Shown in pieces: positions 1-11,837 of a stretch of 64,000 nucleotides of DNA. The first letter of the stretch is position 1. Each line of letters starts with the position of its first letter. The stretch lies in contig NC_081154.1 of the NCBI RefSeq assembly GCF_958295425.1, positions 6,297,139 through 6,361,138 of the forward strand. Reading direction: 5' to 3'. The notes under the pieces were generated by a model. The model had not been told where the DNA came from and made no database searches. It worked only from the letters and a program-made list of their open reading frames with translations. The translations under genes and the position numbers were made by a program. The stretch is from Solea solea. Its lineage: Eukaryota; Chordata; Actinopteri; Pleuronectiformes; Soleidae.

Positions 1-656
1 TTAGGCTAATGAATGTAAATGTCAACAACCAAAGCAAAGGAAACACTTAAATAAATGATTATCCACGTCTCCGTGACATTTTTGAAGCCAGAAAGTGCTG
101 CCATACGTAAAATGAATGCACAATAATATGAAAACAATGAGCAAAAATACATATAAAAATGAACTTGTTGCTTTAAACATGGACTTAATCTGTTGCAGCT
201 GTAACATTTAATAACAATTACTGAAATAAAAGTGTCCAAGAAATACACACACACCAGTTTACTGTAAATTAAACACAATGACATGTCTAGCAAGAGGAAC
301 AGTTAGCACCAACACAGCAGCAGGCTGTAAAACAATAGTCCCCCCCCAAACACTCAATAACACTCACAAACGTGCTGGCAATTACTATCATCCCTTGTCC
401 ACTCAGCTTATAGCAGGATAAATCAGTTTTATAACACATTAGAGGACAGAGACAATCACAACACTAGCTTCAGTAGCTTAGTGCTCGTCGTGTGCATCAC
501 TAATTAGAGCCCCCACCTGCTACAACGGGTAACCTATAAACTTTCAAATTCTTAAGAAAAATAAATGCATGCGTTTACATTATTTAAAAACAATAAAATT
601 AATATATATTTTTTAAATTTATTCAGCTACAACTGACTCCTAACTTCTTTTCTCAG
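1..656 (+). other. wipi1: wipi1 intron (last intron, 3' part)
   Basis: AT-rich sequence upstream of the wipi1 terminal exon, with no conserved coding segment seen. It ends in a usable acceptor (pyrimidine-rich run, then AG at 655-656). Short open frames here have no recognisable content. Confidence 0.6.
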
Positions 657-778
657 GTTATTCTGAAGATGGCGGAGCCCTGAAAGGCGAGGTTATTCCA
701 GAGCACGAATTCGCCGAGAGCCCCATCTGTCTGGACGACGAGAATGAGTTCCCTCCGGTCGGCAACCAGAGTAACTGA
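657..778 (+). CDS. wipi1: WIPI1 WD-repeat phosphoinositide-binding protein, terminal coding exon (partial gene)
   Basis: The exon follows an acceptor at 655-656, enters in phase 1 and reads SEDGGALKGEVIPEHEF, then CLDDENEFPPV, stopping at 776-778. This acidic tail with the DDENEFPP motif matches the C-terminus of WIPI1, a PROPPIN-family beta-propeller that binds PI3P/PI(3,5)P2 on early autophagic membranes. Only about the last 40 residues are present; the propeller lies outside the window to the left. The neighbouring arsg and slc16a6 agree, since WIPI1, ARSG and SLC16A6 are adjacent in human, and wipi1 and arsg converge tail to tail in both. The assignment rests on the tail motif plus synteny. 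Confidence 0.82.
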
Positions 779-2163
779 CCAACGCCTCCACCCTGTTAAC
801 ACCAATCCCCTCCCCCCACCACCACCACCATCCCAATCAGACTCACATGTTCTCGAGCAAGAGAGGATGGACGTAGATATTCCTGATGTATTGTCCCTCA
901 CACCTGTACCCCTGCTGGCCTAGGGTAAAAACGTGAAAAGTGCCAGAGTGCAACTTCCTGTTGTTTCTGTGTTCAGCTTCAGGACAAAAAAAAACACTAA
1001 AACAACGTTAAACAACGTGCATATTTAGAATATTTTAGGCTTTTTGCGCTTGAACAGATTGAGAGTCCTGCTCGTAAAGGTCCAGTGTGTAAGAATTAAC
1101 TGGAGTTGCGCATCTGGGAACTACAGTGGCCTTTTTTCTTCATTTGCACATGAAGCTTCTGCTTCAGAAAGTGAAACACAAGCTCTGGCTTTTTTTTTTT
1201 TTCAGGCTGCTATACAAACACGTCAACACGAGATGGCATCCTCCTGAAAGCAAGGCCACTTTTCTAAGGCTACGTAAACCAAATTATTTCCATTTTAAAG
1301 CCGTTATACACTCTGTATGCTCAATTTCAGCTAATTAACCCTATTAAATGTTACACACTGGACCTTTAATTCCCTTTTTCATGCAATTAGAAACCATTCA
1401 TTATTTAAATAATGAACATTTTTGCCGCACAATGTTATCATGGTAGCACATGATTGGTCCACTTGCGAAGACGTGAGCACATGACTTGAATATACTGAGA
1501 ATCAACAAGCAGCCATTTTAGAGTCAACTTAGGCTAAGAGAGGTTTATTTTAGCAGCTTAATGTTAAAGTCTGGTCATGAAAGTACTTTTATTTTTCCTG
1601 TCACCTGAATAAATATCAGGGCATTTTTTTGTCTGGGACATCTCAAGCTCATCATAGGGCATTACATGCATCACATCTCGAGAGACGGAGGAGCAGCAGC
1701 ATAGTCCACTCAAGAAAGGAGAAGACAGCCTATTACAAACTATTTAAATCCTGACACATGCAGTAAGTATTATGTGACCCGCTGCGATGCAGCTGCGCTT
1801 CTAATTATGGCGGGTGACAGGCGAGACTGAAAAACCTGCGGAGTCACAAACGTAACCTGATCGCGTGGACGTCCGCAGCTCAATGTGAAAGAAAACAAAA
1901 AATCTTGACGACGAGCCGCACGTGACGTACCAGTTACACGCCGGTGGATTTCAGCGATGTCCTTTTGTGTATTTACGACTTGATGCTGAAAACTATGTTA
2001 ACTAATAATAACTATGTTAAGTCATTATCATTTTTACTTTGATGTACCGAATATTCTTTTTGCAACAAAAAAAACAAAAGTTTTAAGTATTACATATCAC
2101 TGACCATGTGTATGAAATTATATTGAGGATTTTTACTGTGTGAAAACTGTGTGTATGTATGTG

Positions 2164-2195
<32 letters not shown>

Positions 2196-2903
2196 TTTAT
2201 ATAGAGTACTGTTATAAGAAGTAACATTTCAGTTGCCAAAAGGTGGCATTGTTAGGACACATTTATGAGCTGTTCACCTACTAGGACATTCATCATCACA
2301 GAGACTCATTAAAGTGGACAAGTGACTCAAAACCTGTGTTGTCTTGCTTGATTTTAACATATTTTCATCAAATTTACAAAATGACAAGAAAGCTGTGTAT
2401 TTCTACTGTGAAACATCGATCATTCAATAGCCGTGTGGCTTTTTTATGATTTAATATACACTGAAACACAAAGATTATTTGGTTTGACGGTCAGGTTCTT
2501 TGATTTTTCAGCTTCGTAAATGTGAATACTTTCTGGTTGCTCTATATAACAAATGAATCATTCAAACTGAATCATGGTTTGTGGACAAAACTAAGACATT
2601 TGAAAATGTAATTTTCCATTTCTCCATAAACAGATCCATAACTTGCCACACACGTCAACTGTTTTTCTGTTTTGGTCGATCTTATCTTCCTGAAACTATT
2701 GACCTTACAGAGAACAACCTCACCTTGACCTCTCCTGTACCACGTGGCGAGTGAAAGGCCAGCGTTTGGCCTTCTCCTCCTCCGTCTGTTTGCACGTCTC
2801 CTCTTCCTGCTGCTACATCTGGACGTTGAACCTGGCAAACAAAAAACCCTGCAAACAAACAGAGATACCCCCGTTGTGTTTGCTTACATCTCTGTGCCTC
2901 TCT
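779..2903. other. wipi1/arsg convergent 3' region
   Basis: Between two convergent stop codons, so it should hold both 3' UTRs. AATAAA at 1608-1613 is a possible wipi1 polyadenylation signal. The stretch contains a MITE (1075-1368), a TA-rich microsatellite near 2164-2182 and part of a dispersed fish repeat (about 2497-2620). No further gene was found. Confidence 0.5.
1075..1368. mobile_element. MITE with perfect 18-bp terminal inverted repeats
   Basis: TAAAGGTCCAGTGTGTAA at 1075-1092 is exactly inverted at 1351-1368, giving a 294-bp non-coding element. An inner inverted AGTGGCC/GGCCACT pair lies near 1125 and 1253. The same terminal motif recurs near 11396-11414, 15531-15547 and 31306-31324, so this is a dispersed non-autonomous DNA-transposon family. 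The superfamily was not determined. Confidence 0.7.
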
Positions 2904-5900
2904 TTAGTCCTTGTGTGAGCCGGGGAGTTCCCATGCTCGGCCCGGCGGGTGGCAGCGGCACACGGCCTGTGTCGGGTCACAGCAGGGCACCGCAGACTCG
3001 TCTGCACTGTAGTCCCCCATGGACACGGACGTGTCCGTGGCAATGTCCCACAGCAGCTCCTCCCGCCTGCGTGCAATCCTGTCGGCTAACGCGCGGTATT
3101 CGGGTGTCCCCGTGTCCAGCGCCGTTTCCTCGGCCTCGTCGTGCTCCAGGTTGAATATTAATGGCGGGTCATGGAGCTGCTGCGTGCCTGTCCCACCGCC
3201 ACATGACTCAGCTGCACCTGCAGGTGGACACAGAGAAGTGGTTGGAGTAGTACATAGCATTTTGCATTTCCATGGTTTTTGAACAGTGATCTTGATTGTC
3301 ACTCCTGTACTGGAGTGAACTGGTCATGTGACTCCCCCTACGTGACGACGGGGATGTGTAAATGCAAAAAAAGTGTTGTCATTACACTTTTGACACGTCT
3401 GAAAAACCACCTTATGAGAGCGTGAAAATTTAGTTTAGTGAAGCCGAGGTGTTTCCATTTCCAGTTTTTTTATTGCGATATTTAGGTTTTGCACATTTCT
3501 ACGGGTAATGGAAACACAACTCATGTCTAAATGACTAAATCTATCAATTTGCTGCCATGCAATTGGCTGTTTCAATATTTGCATTAACAAGCAGTTGGAC
3601 AGTTGTAACTCATATAGTGGTCAGTTAACGTATATCTTCTAACTTTTTGGAATTTCTTGATTATAGTATACAAATAAAGCTATAAACCAACATGTTTCTT
3701 GTCCACCATTTTGTGAATCTGTCTAAAATGTCGTTTTTAAAGATCTATTTATACTAATGTTGATCTTTGTTTTTTTATTACTTCTATTCAAGTTGTTTCA
3801 TGTTGTGGGAGTGAGGTACATATTTGGATTGTACAACTGTCACAGATTGATTTAGTGATAATAAAGGTGTGTCTTAGTGTGTGTGTCTGTGAGGAGTGTC
3901 TATGTGGAACTTAATGAGTGTGTGCGATGTGATGTTAGTGAAGATCACCTGCACCTGTGGGTCAGAGTTTGTTTGATTTTTGAGAGGAGGTAAGTGTGGG
4001 GTGTCTTTACAGTTTGTTAACTGCTTTGCAACTTAAAATTTGTGCTTTTAGTGTTCATAAACAAGTGAAACTCGGTTACAGAGCCCGCTGACTCGTGTTT
4101 GACCCGTACCTGTGATGTAGAATGCTTTGTGCTTCCCTGTTCGAACCGTCTGCAGGTCACCAAACGTCCCTGCAGCGCCGCTGTTTGGGTGGAAGAGAAA
4201 CTAAAAATGAGAAGAGAAGAGAATCAAAATCCTACAGTGAAGTATTTCTACAAAGTAAAGTAAGATTGGCGGCAAATCTACGCATTGTACCTCATGACCG
4301 GTCTGTTCGCCACGCAGGAGGACGTTTGTGGCGTCAATGCCGTCGTAGCGTCTGTCTGTAGGAGGTGAAACTCCTGCCAGAGACAGAAGAGTTGGAAAAA
4401 TGTCCATGCCACTGCAAGAAAGTATCAAGAGGAGAAGACGGCTCAATGTTATAGTTTTTATTACTACTTTTACTGAAAGTAGTGTCTTTTTGGTAGCTTG
4501 AACTTGCATGAAAACACAAAAAAAGTTTGTGTTTTGTTGTAATTAGCCATGGAAGATGCAAAATGGCTCATAATTGCAACTCTAAAATTGGCCTCAAGAA
4601 CCTTTTATCGTTCTAGTTGTGGTTGGAAGACGGAATTACTGAGTTCCTAGCCTTTTCAACTCTTTTGGAGGCAGTTTTTTGTTAAATTGTTTTTTCATAT
4701 CCAATCCAGTGCTGGACTAAATACCAATACCAGTTGAGTCTGTGATGTACCTGAGCAGGGCAGAGTTGGTGGTGTTGGCAGGAATCTTTCCAGGCCAGTA
4801 GGCCACTGTCGGCACCCTGTGACCTCCCTCCCAGGTGGTTCGCTTGGCAGAGCCTCCACCTGACACACAAAAAAGCAAGAGAATCAAGGGACTAACAGCA
4901 GATATGATTATGTAGAGTAGCTCCAGCCATGACCAGGCAACTATCTCCTGAATTTATGCTCCATCATTAGTCCCTTTCCAATTGTTTTTCTAATCATTTC
5001 ATCAAAATAGCCAAATAATAGCCAAATCATCACTCTCAGTGACATCTTCTATGCAAGGAAGAACATTTGCACATGCCCAAGTCTAAATTGTATCATAATT
5101 TTTTATTTTTTTTACCTCTGCTGGTCTGCCACTTTCCCACGAAAGGTCCTACACTTCCTGCATACTGGCACTTCTTCTCCCAAGGCCCATTGTCGCCTAA
5201 ACACAGTGAAACAAAGACATAGATTGTAATAAATTAGTTACAATGTCAGTGTCAAAATAAGGAATTCCTCCAGTGTTCTCACCAGTGAACCAGATAAGAG
5301 TATTGTTTTGGTCCGCGTCATCAGACGCGCTCTTTACTGCCCCCACCAGGCTGTCCATTTCTCGCAGACTTGCTCCGTACACGCTGCCGTCACCCGTGCG
5401 CCGAGCATCAGGAAGGACAGGAGGGGCCAGAGGGACGTGCATGTGAGCCAACGCCATGTACAGCAGATACGGCTGTCCTCGCTCCCTGAGAAAACAATTA
5501 TTAAAAGGGACGTGGTGTCAGATAGTTGATATGGACACACGGGCAGATTTGCCAGTCAGTATTTCACATTTGCTAGCATACACAATGACAACAGACAGTG
5601 TGAGGGTTAAATCCTGCAGTGGACGAGCTTTATCTGGCCAACGACGTCCCTGAAGGAAATGTTTTCCACTGTAGGAATACCCGCTAGCACACACACTACC
5701 AGTCAAAACTTTGGACATACAGTACCTTCTCATTGGTGTGCCCGTGTTGCTACCATCTTCTTTAACGGTGAACGAGACATGAACATCATTGAGCATTTCT
5801 GGGGTAGAATGAAAGAGGAAGCATGGTAGACGAAACCAAAGAATCTTGATGAACTCTGGGAGGCATGTAAGACTGCTTTCTTTGCTATTCCTGATGACTT

Positions 5901-8900
5901 CATCAATAAATTGTATGAATCATTGTCGAACCGCATGGATGCAGTCCTTCAAGCTCATGGAAGTCATACAAGATATTAAATATGGATCTCACAGCACCAC
6001 TGCTTAATTCACTGATGTTATGCAGCATATTTTTGTATTTGAAGTAAATTATTTGTTCAATTTTCACATTACTGTCTGTAGGCGACAAAACCTTTGTCTT
6101 GCCAAAATCTGACCTTTCTGTGTTTATTAAATGATCAATCTTTCTTCAGTGAAGCAAATTTATTTTAGTATATTGAACATGATTTGGGAGGGTTTTAGCT
6201 TTCATATGAGCCATTTCTAAAACCAATGGATTAATTCAAAGTTAGGTTAGGAGCTGTTTTTTCTACAAAATGGATAAGTGACAAGACTTTTGTCAGGAAC
6301 TGTATATGCACACTTGACTTTCAGGCTGAGCCTTGATCCCTTTGATCCCTTTGATCCCCTCTAACCTCTTCTTTTCCTCCACTCACCCACCACCAGGTGT
6401 CCTCAGCCATTGTCTTGCTCACTCACCTGTCAGGTCTGCCCATCCTTTAAACCAGTTTCTCACTACAAAACAGAAAGGCACCATGTATTTCTACCCTTTG
6501 TAAAATATCTTTCTCTGACAGAGCATCTGAGTCTCAGTTAACGTTGCCTTGCGTTTCTCATGTGAACACTCCTGTGCTACTGTTTTGCTCGGCAGCTTTT
6601 CAACTCATCCGTCTGGTTATCGACCCATCTATCTGTCTGTAAGCTAAGTTTTCTTAACTAAAATAATGTCCTTGCTGGATCATGTTGTCTTTGTGCATCT
6701 GCATTTGAATTAGATTTGTGTCAATTTTTTCAAACAACACTTTTTAAGAAGCAAATTGAGAGTTACGGATGTAATTAAGGTTCCATTTCATTCTTACTGA
6801 CCGCCAGAGACAGTATGAAATACCTGGATATACCGTCTCTGGCGGTCAGATTATAAACGTTAGATTACGATTCAGTAATAATGAATCAATGAGGGGTAAA
6901 AAACATATTTTGAGCATATTATGAGCGTTTTTCTATGGTAATCTATTAACGTATAGTAAAAATTGTAAACAGTTGACAGTTGTGTGTCCGTGCAGGTGTG
7001 TGTGTTGTATACCTTGCGTTGTGTATGATCCTGGTGGCCGCAGATGTGTATCTTTCTGTCAGTGTCCACAGGTCGAGCGGCTGCTCCACAATACTGCTGT
7101 TTTCAAAGAGTGGAAGGCCCACACTGGAATAACAGCCCTCATGTATTCTCCTCTTCAACCTAGATTAAGATTACACGACCAATGCTGTGTTAGTTCAGTT
7201 AGTGCCAGTCAGGTTGTCAAGCGCTCAAAGGATTTGGGAATATTTAAATCAATGTAGGGTCTTAATCTGAATAGAAGCGAATGATACCTTGTTGAATAGA
7301 TTGAGTGACTGCAGTCTGTCTGCAGTTACTGTACATTATGGAAGGTTTAACTCTGGGTTGTCAAGGTTACGACACAGATGTTCTTCTGATGGGGCACTTT
7401 AAAGCATCCAGAGCATCTTCACAGAGGCTCATAGGATCAAATGAAGTTTCCTCGTGTGATGCTGATCTTGTTACCGCTACCGCTTGATTGGCAGGTTTTC
7501 AAATGATCTGACCTGTAAATATTTAGGTCGTCTGACAGGTTCACACCTGAACCTCGAAAGCAGGGATGGTGACATGGTAGCAGTAGCAGCAAGCCTTTAG
7601 TTAGTGGATGACATGTGTGTTTGCAGAAATGATTATATAAACTTACCGCGGTCTTTGAATGCATCTCGTTAGCTGCCCAAGTGTAAACCCTGTTTACTTT
7701 CACTCGCTCTTCTATAAGCCAGGAGTTCAGAATATTCCACAAATAATACCAATATGTTTAATTGGCATTCACTCACTGGTTAGGTGTTTCTGCGATGCAC
7801 ACGCGTTTTTTTTAACGCGGCTACAGCTCAAGTCGACATCAACCTTTCTGATTTTTCAGCTTCTTAAATGTGAATTTTTTTTTGCTTCTACACACGTTAA
7901 TCATCCATGCATTGCCATAGCCACTTGGACAGCTGCCAGCATTAATGCTGATATTGTTTATTTAATTACATCTTATTGTCTAAACAATTGATTTAAAGTG
8001 AGCCCAAAGTAAAACATTTAAATAACATTTAATAAACAACTAGTAATATTATCACTGAGGGCTATAGTCGGTCTTGTTTCTCTTTTTCTTTACCCGACTT
8101 GTTTGTTTCCCACAGGTCTGTGACGTCACCGGGGTGGAGTAAAATTGCATTAATCGGCTTTTGTTTAGCAGCCTCGCCTGGGTTAAAAAATCCTGGGTAT
8201 GCGCGATAATTTCAGTTCTGCTTTGTAGGAGCAGTAGTGCTAGTGTTAGGCTCATTTGAAACCAGATTACAAAAAAGGCCATTTGCCTCAGTTTACAGTA
8301 TTTTCAAATAGAAAAGAGAAAACACCATGTACTGTTTACATGCGGGAAGGAAAATGCATTTGTATGTCAAAAAAATAACCTTAAATCAGTGGCACTAATT
8401 GCATTATGGCATGAAAAGTTTTACTTTAATCTTAAGATTGGAGAGCCACACCTGATCACTTGAGGCCCAGATGAGTCACACGGGAGACACTGGGGAAAGT
8501 TATATCCTGGTTTATCAGTGCAGCCCATGTCATTACTGTATGGGATGCCCAGGTAGTCGTCAAAACCTGTCCAGGAAGCAAATTAAATCTTAAGTCTCAC
8601 AAACAAAATTTACCACAATACTGAATCTATTTTGTTCCTCACCACAGTAAAAAAAGAAACAGCAGATGAGTGTTGGTTGCTGCATGTGCCAATTACTAGG
8701 TTATTAATCATTCACTGTCAGACACAAGAATGTCCTAAATGGATAGTTCAGGTGTTGCTGTCTGAGGCAGTGATACAAGACAATTTTTGCTGAGAATGCT
8801 GCCAGTGCCATGTAGAATCCTGAGACATGACGCTCAGGACAAAACGAAAAACAGGTTTTAGCCACTTGGCCAAGCGATCACCGAAGTCTATGATACTTTA

Positions 8901-10527
8901 GTCGGCTGTTTCTGACTGGAAACTGAAGTTTTTGTCACTTTAGTAAGTCACTTAGTCCACCGCACCAAAGTCGATGCTTCACTTGGGTCAATCTGATTGA
9001 AGGGTTTCAGACACCGAAATCACAAAAGATCACACTCACTCAAAGAGGCAGCAGTGGCTCAACAACACTTGTGTGCTGTGATGTAAAATTGTTGATTTTA
9101 TCTATAAATTTTGGTGCGGGGAGTGAGCAGTTTAAAAACTTCTGTCTCCAGCTGGAAAAGACTGCGTTAAAATCTAATAAAGGGTTAAGTCGGAGATAAA
9201 TATAATCTCATCTGTTTTTCCTCGTCTCAGGCTGGTTGCTGGCGACAGCTGTGCACCGTGACGCTTGTGGCGTTTCACAACACGCAGCTGCAGGGAGTTT
9301 CACTGCGACCGAGTGTGGCCTGTTCCCTGCAGCGAGGCAACAACACGCGGTCACAGAGTCGAAGTAAGAGCCTGGAAAGATCACTTACAAGTGGAAAGAT
9401 ACTGTCTGAGCAATAGTGAGTGTATTGACTGAGAGTTTCATGTGGCATAAACGTTTAAATTAATGTTTTAAATCCTTAAAATTAAAGTGTTTATGTGTCA
9501 TTGTACCAAATGTCAGCAAATCATCTATTACTGCCATTTAAAATTTGTCAGCAGTCACTTTATTCTTCTATGAATAATCCAACTTCATTTTTATATCTGC
9601 ACTTCATTCATTTGTCTCACCTTTCCTGTTGATAAAATGTTGATTATTAGTATTCCATGGAAACTTTAGTTCCGGAATTTTGGAAATACTGCAAATTGGG
9701 AACTTTCCATTGGAATTTATGATAATTAACTGGACATTTTTGGGTAATTTAAAAGAAACTGTTTCATATACAAACAGAAACATTTTGTTTTGAGATTCAC
9801 GCAAAATTATAGAATTAAAAAAACATGACGCAGATTCATTTTTGAGTAGAACTTCTAGTAGAGCTTACAGCAAAAACAGTAAAATATTCCTTACATTCCC
9901 GTTAATTCCCATATAAATTTTACAATTTTGAAATTCCCAGAATTTTTGCAACCTTATATCAAAAGCCACCATGGAGAGACAAAAATGTCAAAGTCGCACT
10001 TACCTCTGTTCGTGGGACTGTACGGTCCGTTGTGGCCCAGATGCCATTTCCCGATCATGGCTGTGTAATATCCTGATTGTTGTAGAAGTCTGGGCATTGT
10101 GAACTCAGAAAGAGGCAAACCTGCCACAGAGCGCACTGCGAAATTATGCGTCACTCCGTTTCTGAGGCCGTAGCGGCCTGTCAGGATGGCAGCACGGGAC
10201 GGGGAGCAAGTAGAAGCTGGAGAATGGAAGTCTGTCAATCTGGAAATAAAATTCAAATTCAATAATAAAAGACACTGCAAACTGACTTAAGGACCATGAG
10301 TTTTTCTACCTCAGTCCTTGTTCGGCCATCAGGTTGAGGTAAGGTGTGTTGTTGGCCTTCAGATCCACCTGGTTAGTGTCCAGGTCGCCCCAGCCGATGT
10401 CATCTGCCAGTATGATGATGAAATTGGGCCTATTGTCGACCCTGGCTCTATTTTGGGACAATGTTTGCAGCAGCACTCCACACAGCAGCATCCCGGTCAG
10501 GAGGAACGTGGTGAAAACGCTGGCCAT
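2904..10527 (-). CDS. arsg: Arylsulfatase G
   Basis: Coding exons in transcript order: 10310-10527, 10004-10239, 8452-8566, 7013-7159, 5283-5485, 5116-5196, 4751-4859, 4291-4411, 4110-4200, 2904-3217. All phases join, giving 544 aa (human ARSG 525). Residues 1-25 look like a signal peptide. The sulfatase fold shows metal-ligand Asp42-Asp43 in LADDIGWGD, the CSPSR formylglycine signature with Cys84 (codon 10206-10208), GKWHLG at 136-141 and the second metal site Asp308-Asn309 in FTGDNGPW. The tail has the paired-Cys CCDP...CRC motif of ARSG. The enzyme is a lysosomal sulfatase acting on the 3-O-sulfate of glucosamine in heparan sulfate. All catalytic residues checked are intact. The acceptor of exon 4 (7159) has two in-frame alternatives a few bases downstream. 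The ATG exon starts at 10541 after an acceptor, implying an upstream non-coding exon. Confidence 0.95.
3218..4109 (-). other. arsg: arsg intron 9
   Basis: AT-rich intron with GT-rich simple tracts near 3860-3910. Nothing conserved was recognised. Confidence 0.5.
5698..6312 (+). mobile_element. Decayed Tc1/mariner transposase relic, composite
   Basis: From about 5775 to 5979 a frame reads [14 protein letters not shown], a stop at 5827-5829, then [10 protein letters not shown] and a terminus AHGSHTRY with stop at 5977-5979. This is the C-terminal end of a Tc1-type transposase (NPIEHLW...GGHTRY pattern). The right edge near 6281-6306 has a terminal-repeat-like ACAAGACTTTTGTC. The left edge (5698-5735) carries AGTCAAAACTTTGGACATAC followed by CTTCTCATT, resembling the terminal repeat of a different Tc1 group, so two elements may be nested. 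The 5' half of the transposase is missing and the frame is broken; not mobile. It lies in arsg intron 4. Confidence 0.75.
6797..6849. repeat. Near-perfect inverted repeat (hairpin) in arsg intron 4
   Basis: Arms 6797-6816 and 6830-6849 pair at 19 of 20 positions around a 13-nt loop (6817-6829). The arm core CTGACCGCCAGAGAC is GC-rich in AT-rich surroundings. It could be a foldback transposon end or a hairpin-forming RNA. Confidence 0.7.
7160..8451 (-). other. arsg: arsg intron 3
   Basis: No coding signal. Around 7843-7875 is a fragment of the dispersed repeat with core TTTTTCAGCTTCTTAAATG that recurs elsewhere in the window. The rest is unrecognised. Confidence 0.45.
8567..10003 (-). other. 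arsg: arsg intron 2
   Basis: No coding signal. About 9220-9380 is clearly more GC-rich than its flanks (CGACAGCTG, ACGCAGCTGCAGGG) but lacks an open frame with splice sites. The rest is AT-rich. Confidence 0.45.
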
Positions 10528-11531
10528 TTTGGGTCAAAAACCTGACAAAGAGTTACATCGGTTTTATTGAAAAAGTGGCAAAGCATTAAAAACACAATGT
10601 AAATGTTCCTACAAGATAATAAACTGGTGTATTCATAGTTTCAACCTATTTTGGTGCTTGAAGTAGACGGGTACTGTCTGGTACGCAGTTGCTAACTTTT
10701 GTTTAGAACTGTAACTTGTACAAGCCAAGGTGATTCTATCTTCTCAACCATGACTTCATCCATTTTTTTTTTCCACGGTTCTTAACACAAAACATTGCGC
10801 ACACAACAGCTATAGTCCGCCTCCAAGTCTGTTTATATTCTGATGTTACGTTAAATCAGTGGGTTTCTGTGAGATCTCAAATCGTCACCGACAGGATTTG
10901 CCATGAGTACTTCTCATGACCGTAACTCCTAGACCGTTTGTGATATCTAGAAAATTCAAAAACTATGGACTGGCTATCTGTGCAGGGTGTGACCCCGCCT
11001 TTCGCCATGTGTCAGCTGAGATTGGCACAGCACCCGCCGTGTGACCCTCATGTGGACGATACAGCGGTAGATGATGGATGGGTGGATACCCTGAAGTAGA
11101 GAAATCGAGCTTTGCGCCCGTATACTTGTCATTACAGTAACCCTCAAGACTTCCGCAGAACGACCATCCAATCACAGACAAGGTTCAGCTTTTCAGTATC
11201 TTAATTCCAAAATGGCTGAATAAATGCCAGATATCCTTAAACCAATATCATCACAGTCATAGGAGTTGTTGTTCCACTTATACGTAGGTCATCATATGTT
11301 GTTAAAACAATAAGTTTTTCAAGATACAGATCTACTGAGCTGTTTTCATTTCGCGCTAGTGTTGGCGGCGGCAACGCGTTGGTTGCCCATGAAATGTTAC
11401 ACACTGGACCTTTAAGTGAAAAACAATAACAACTACTAGTGGTGTATACTGTCACAACAACAGTGAACCACACAAGCTACAACCACCACAGTCAGGGACA
11501 AAGGCTGTCAAACTGCAAAAACCTGAAGCAG

Positions 11532-11539
11532 TGACGTCA
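11532..11539. promoter_or_regulatory. Consensus CRE palindrome
   Basis: TGACGTCA is the perfect cAMP-response element. It sits about 300 bp before the candidate non-coding first exon of slc16a6 and about 1 kb upstream of the arsg ATG exon. Binding by CREB/ATF or CREB3-family factors is inferred from the motif and was not shown. Confidence 0.4.
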
Positions 11540-11543
11540 CAAG

Positions 11544-11544
<1 letters not shown>

Positions 11545-11590
<46 letters not shown>

Positions 11591-11603
11591 GGGGGGGGGG
11601 GGG
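11545..11603 (+). repeat. (TG)n followed by poly-G
   Basis: An uninterrupted TG dinucleotide tract (11545-11588) runs directly into a G run to 11603, six bases after the CRE. The tract is purine/pyrimidine alternating and G-rich, so it may adopt unusual DNA structure and be length-variable. Confidence 0.9.
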
Positions 11604-11639
11604 TCTCCAGACAGAATCGGGGAGGGGGGTTTAAAACTA

Positions 11640-11837
11640 GCTGGAACCAGATCCTTCTATTTAATCCGGCGTTCCTATGGGACAGCAGCACGCTTCAGAC
11701 AGAACATGATCGTAGGTTCACTCGGTGTGTGTGTGGAAGCAGCGCGCGACACCACGGGAGGCACCGGGAGCGCGTGTCGGTTTGACCGGAGGAAAACACT
11801 CTTTACCTAACTAAAGTGACGACTCGCGCACACGCAG
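11640..11837 (+). promoter_or_regulatory. slc16a6: Candidate promoter and non-coding first exon of slc16a6
   Basis: A CpG-rich segment ends in a strong donor, CACGCAG|GTGAGA, at 11837/11838 on the plus strand. The first coding exon of slc16a6 begins with an acceptor two bases before its ATG, so at least one upstream non-coding exon must exist; this is the best candidate seen. The start site is unknown. Confidence 0.4.

Noticed and set aside
5775..5979. Domesticated transposase gene
   Set aside because: Internal stop, no N-terminal domains and no promoter or splice signals; a fossil.
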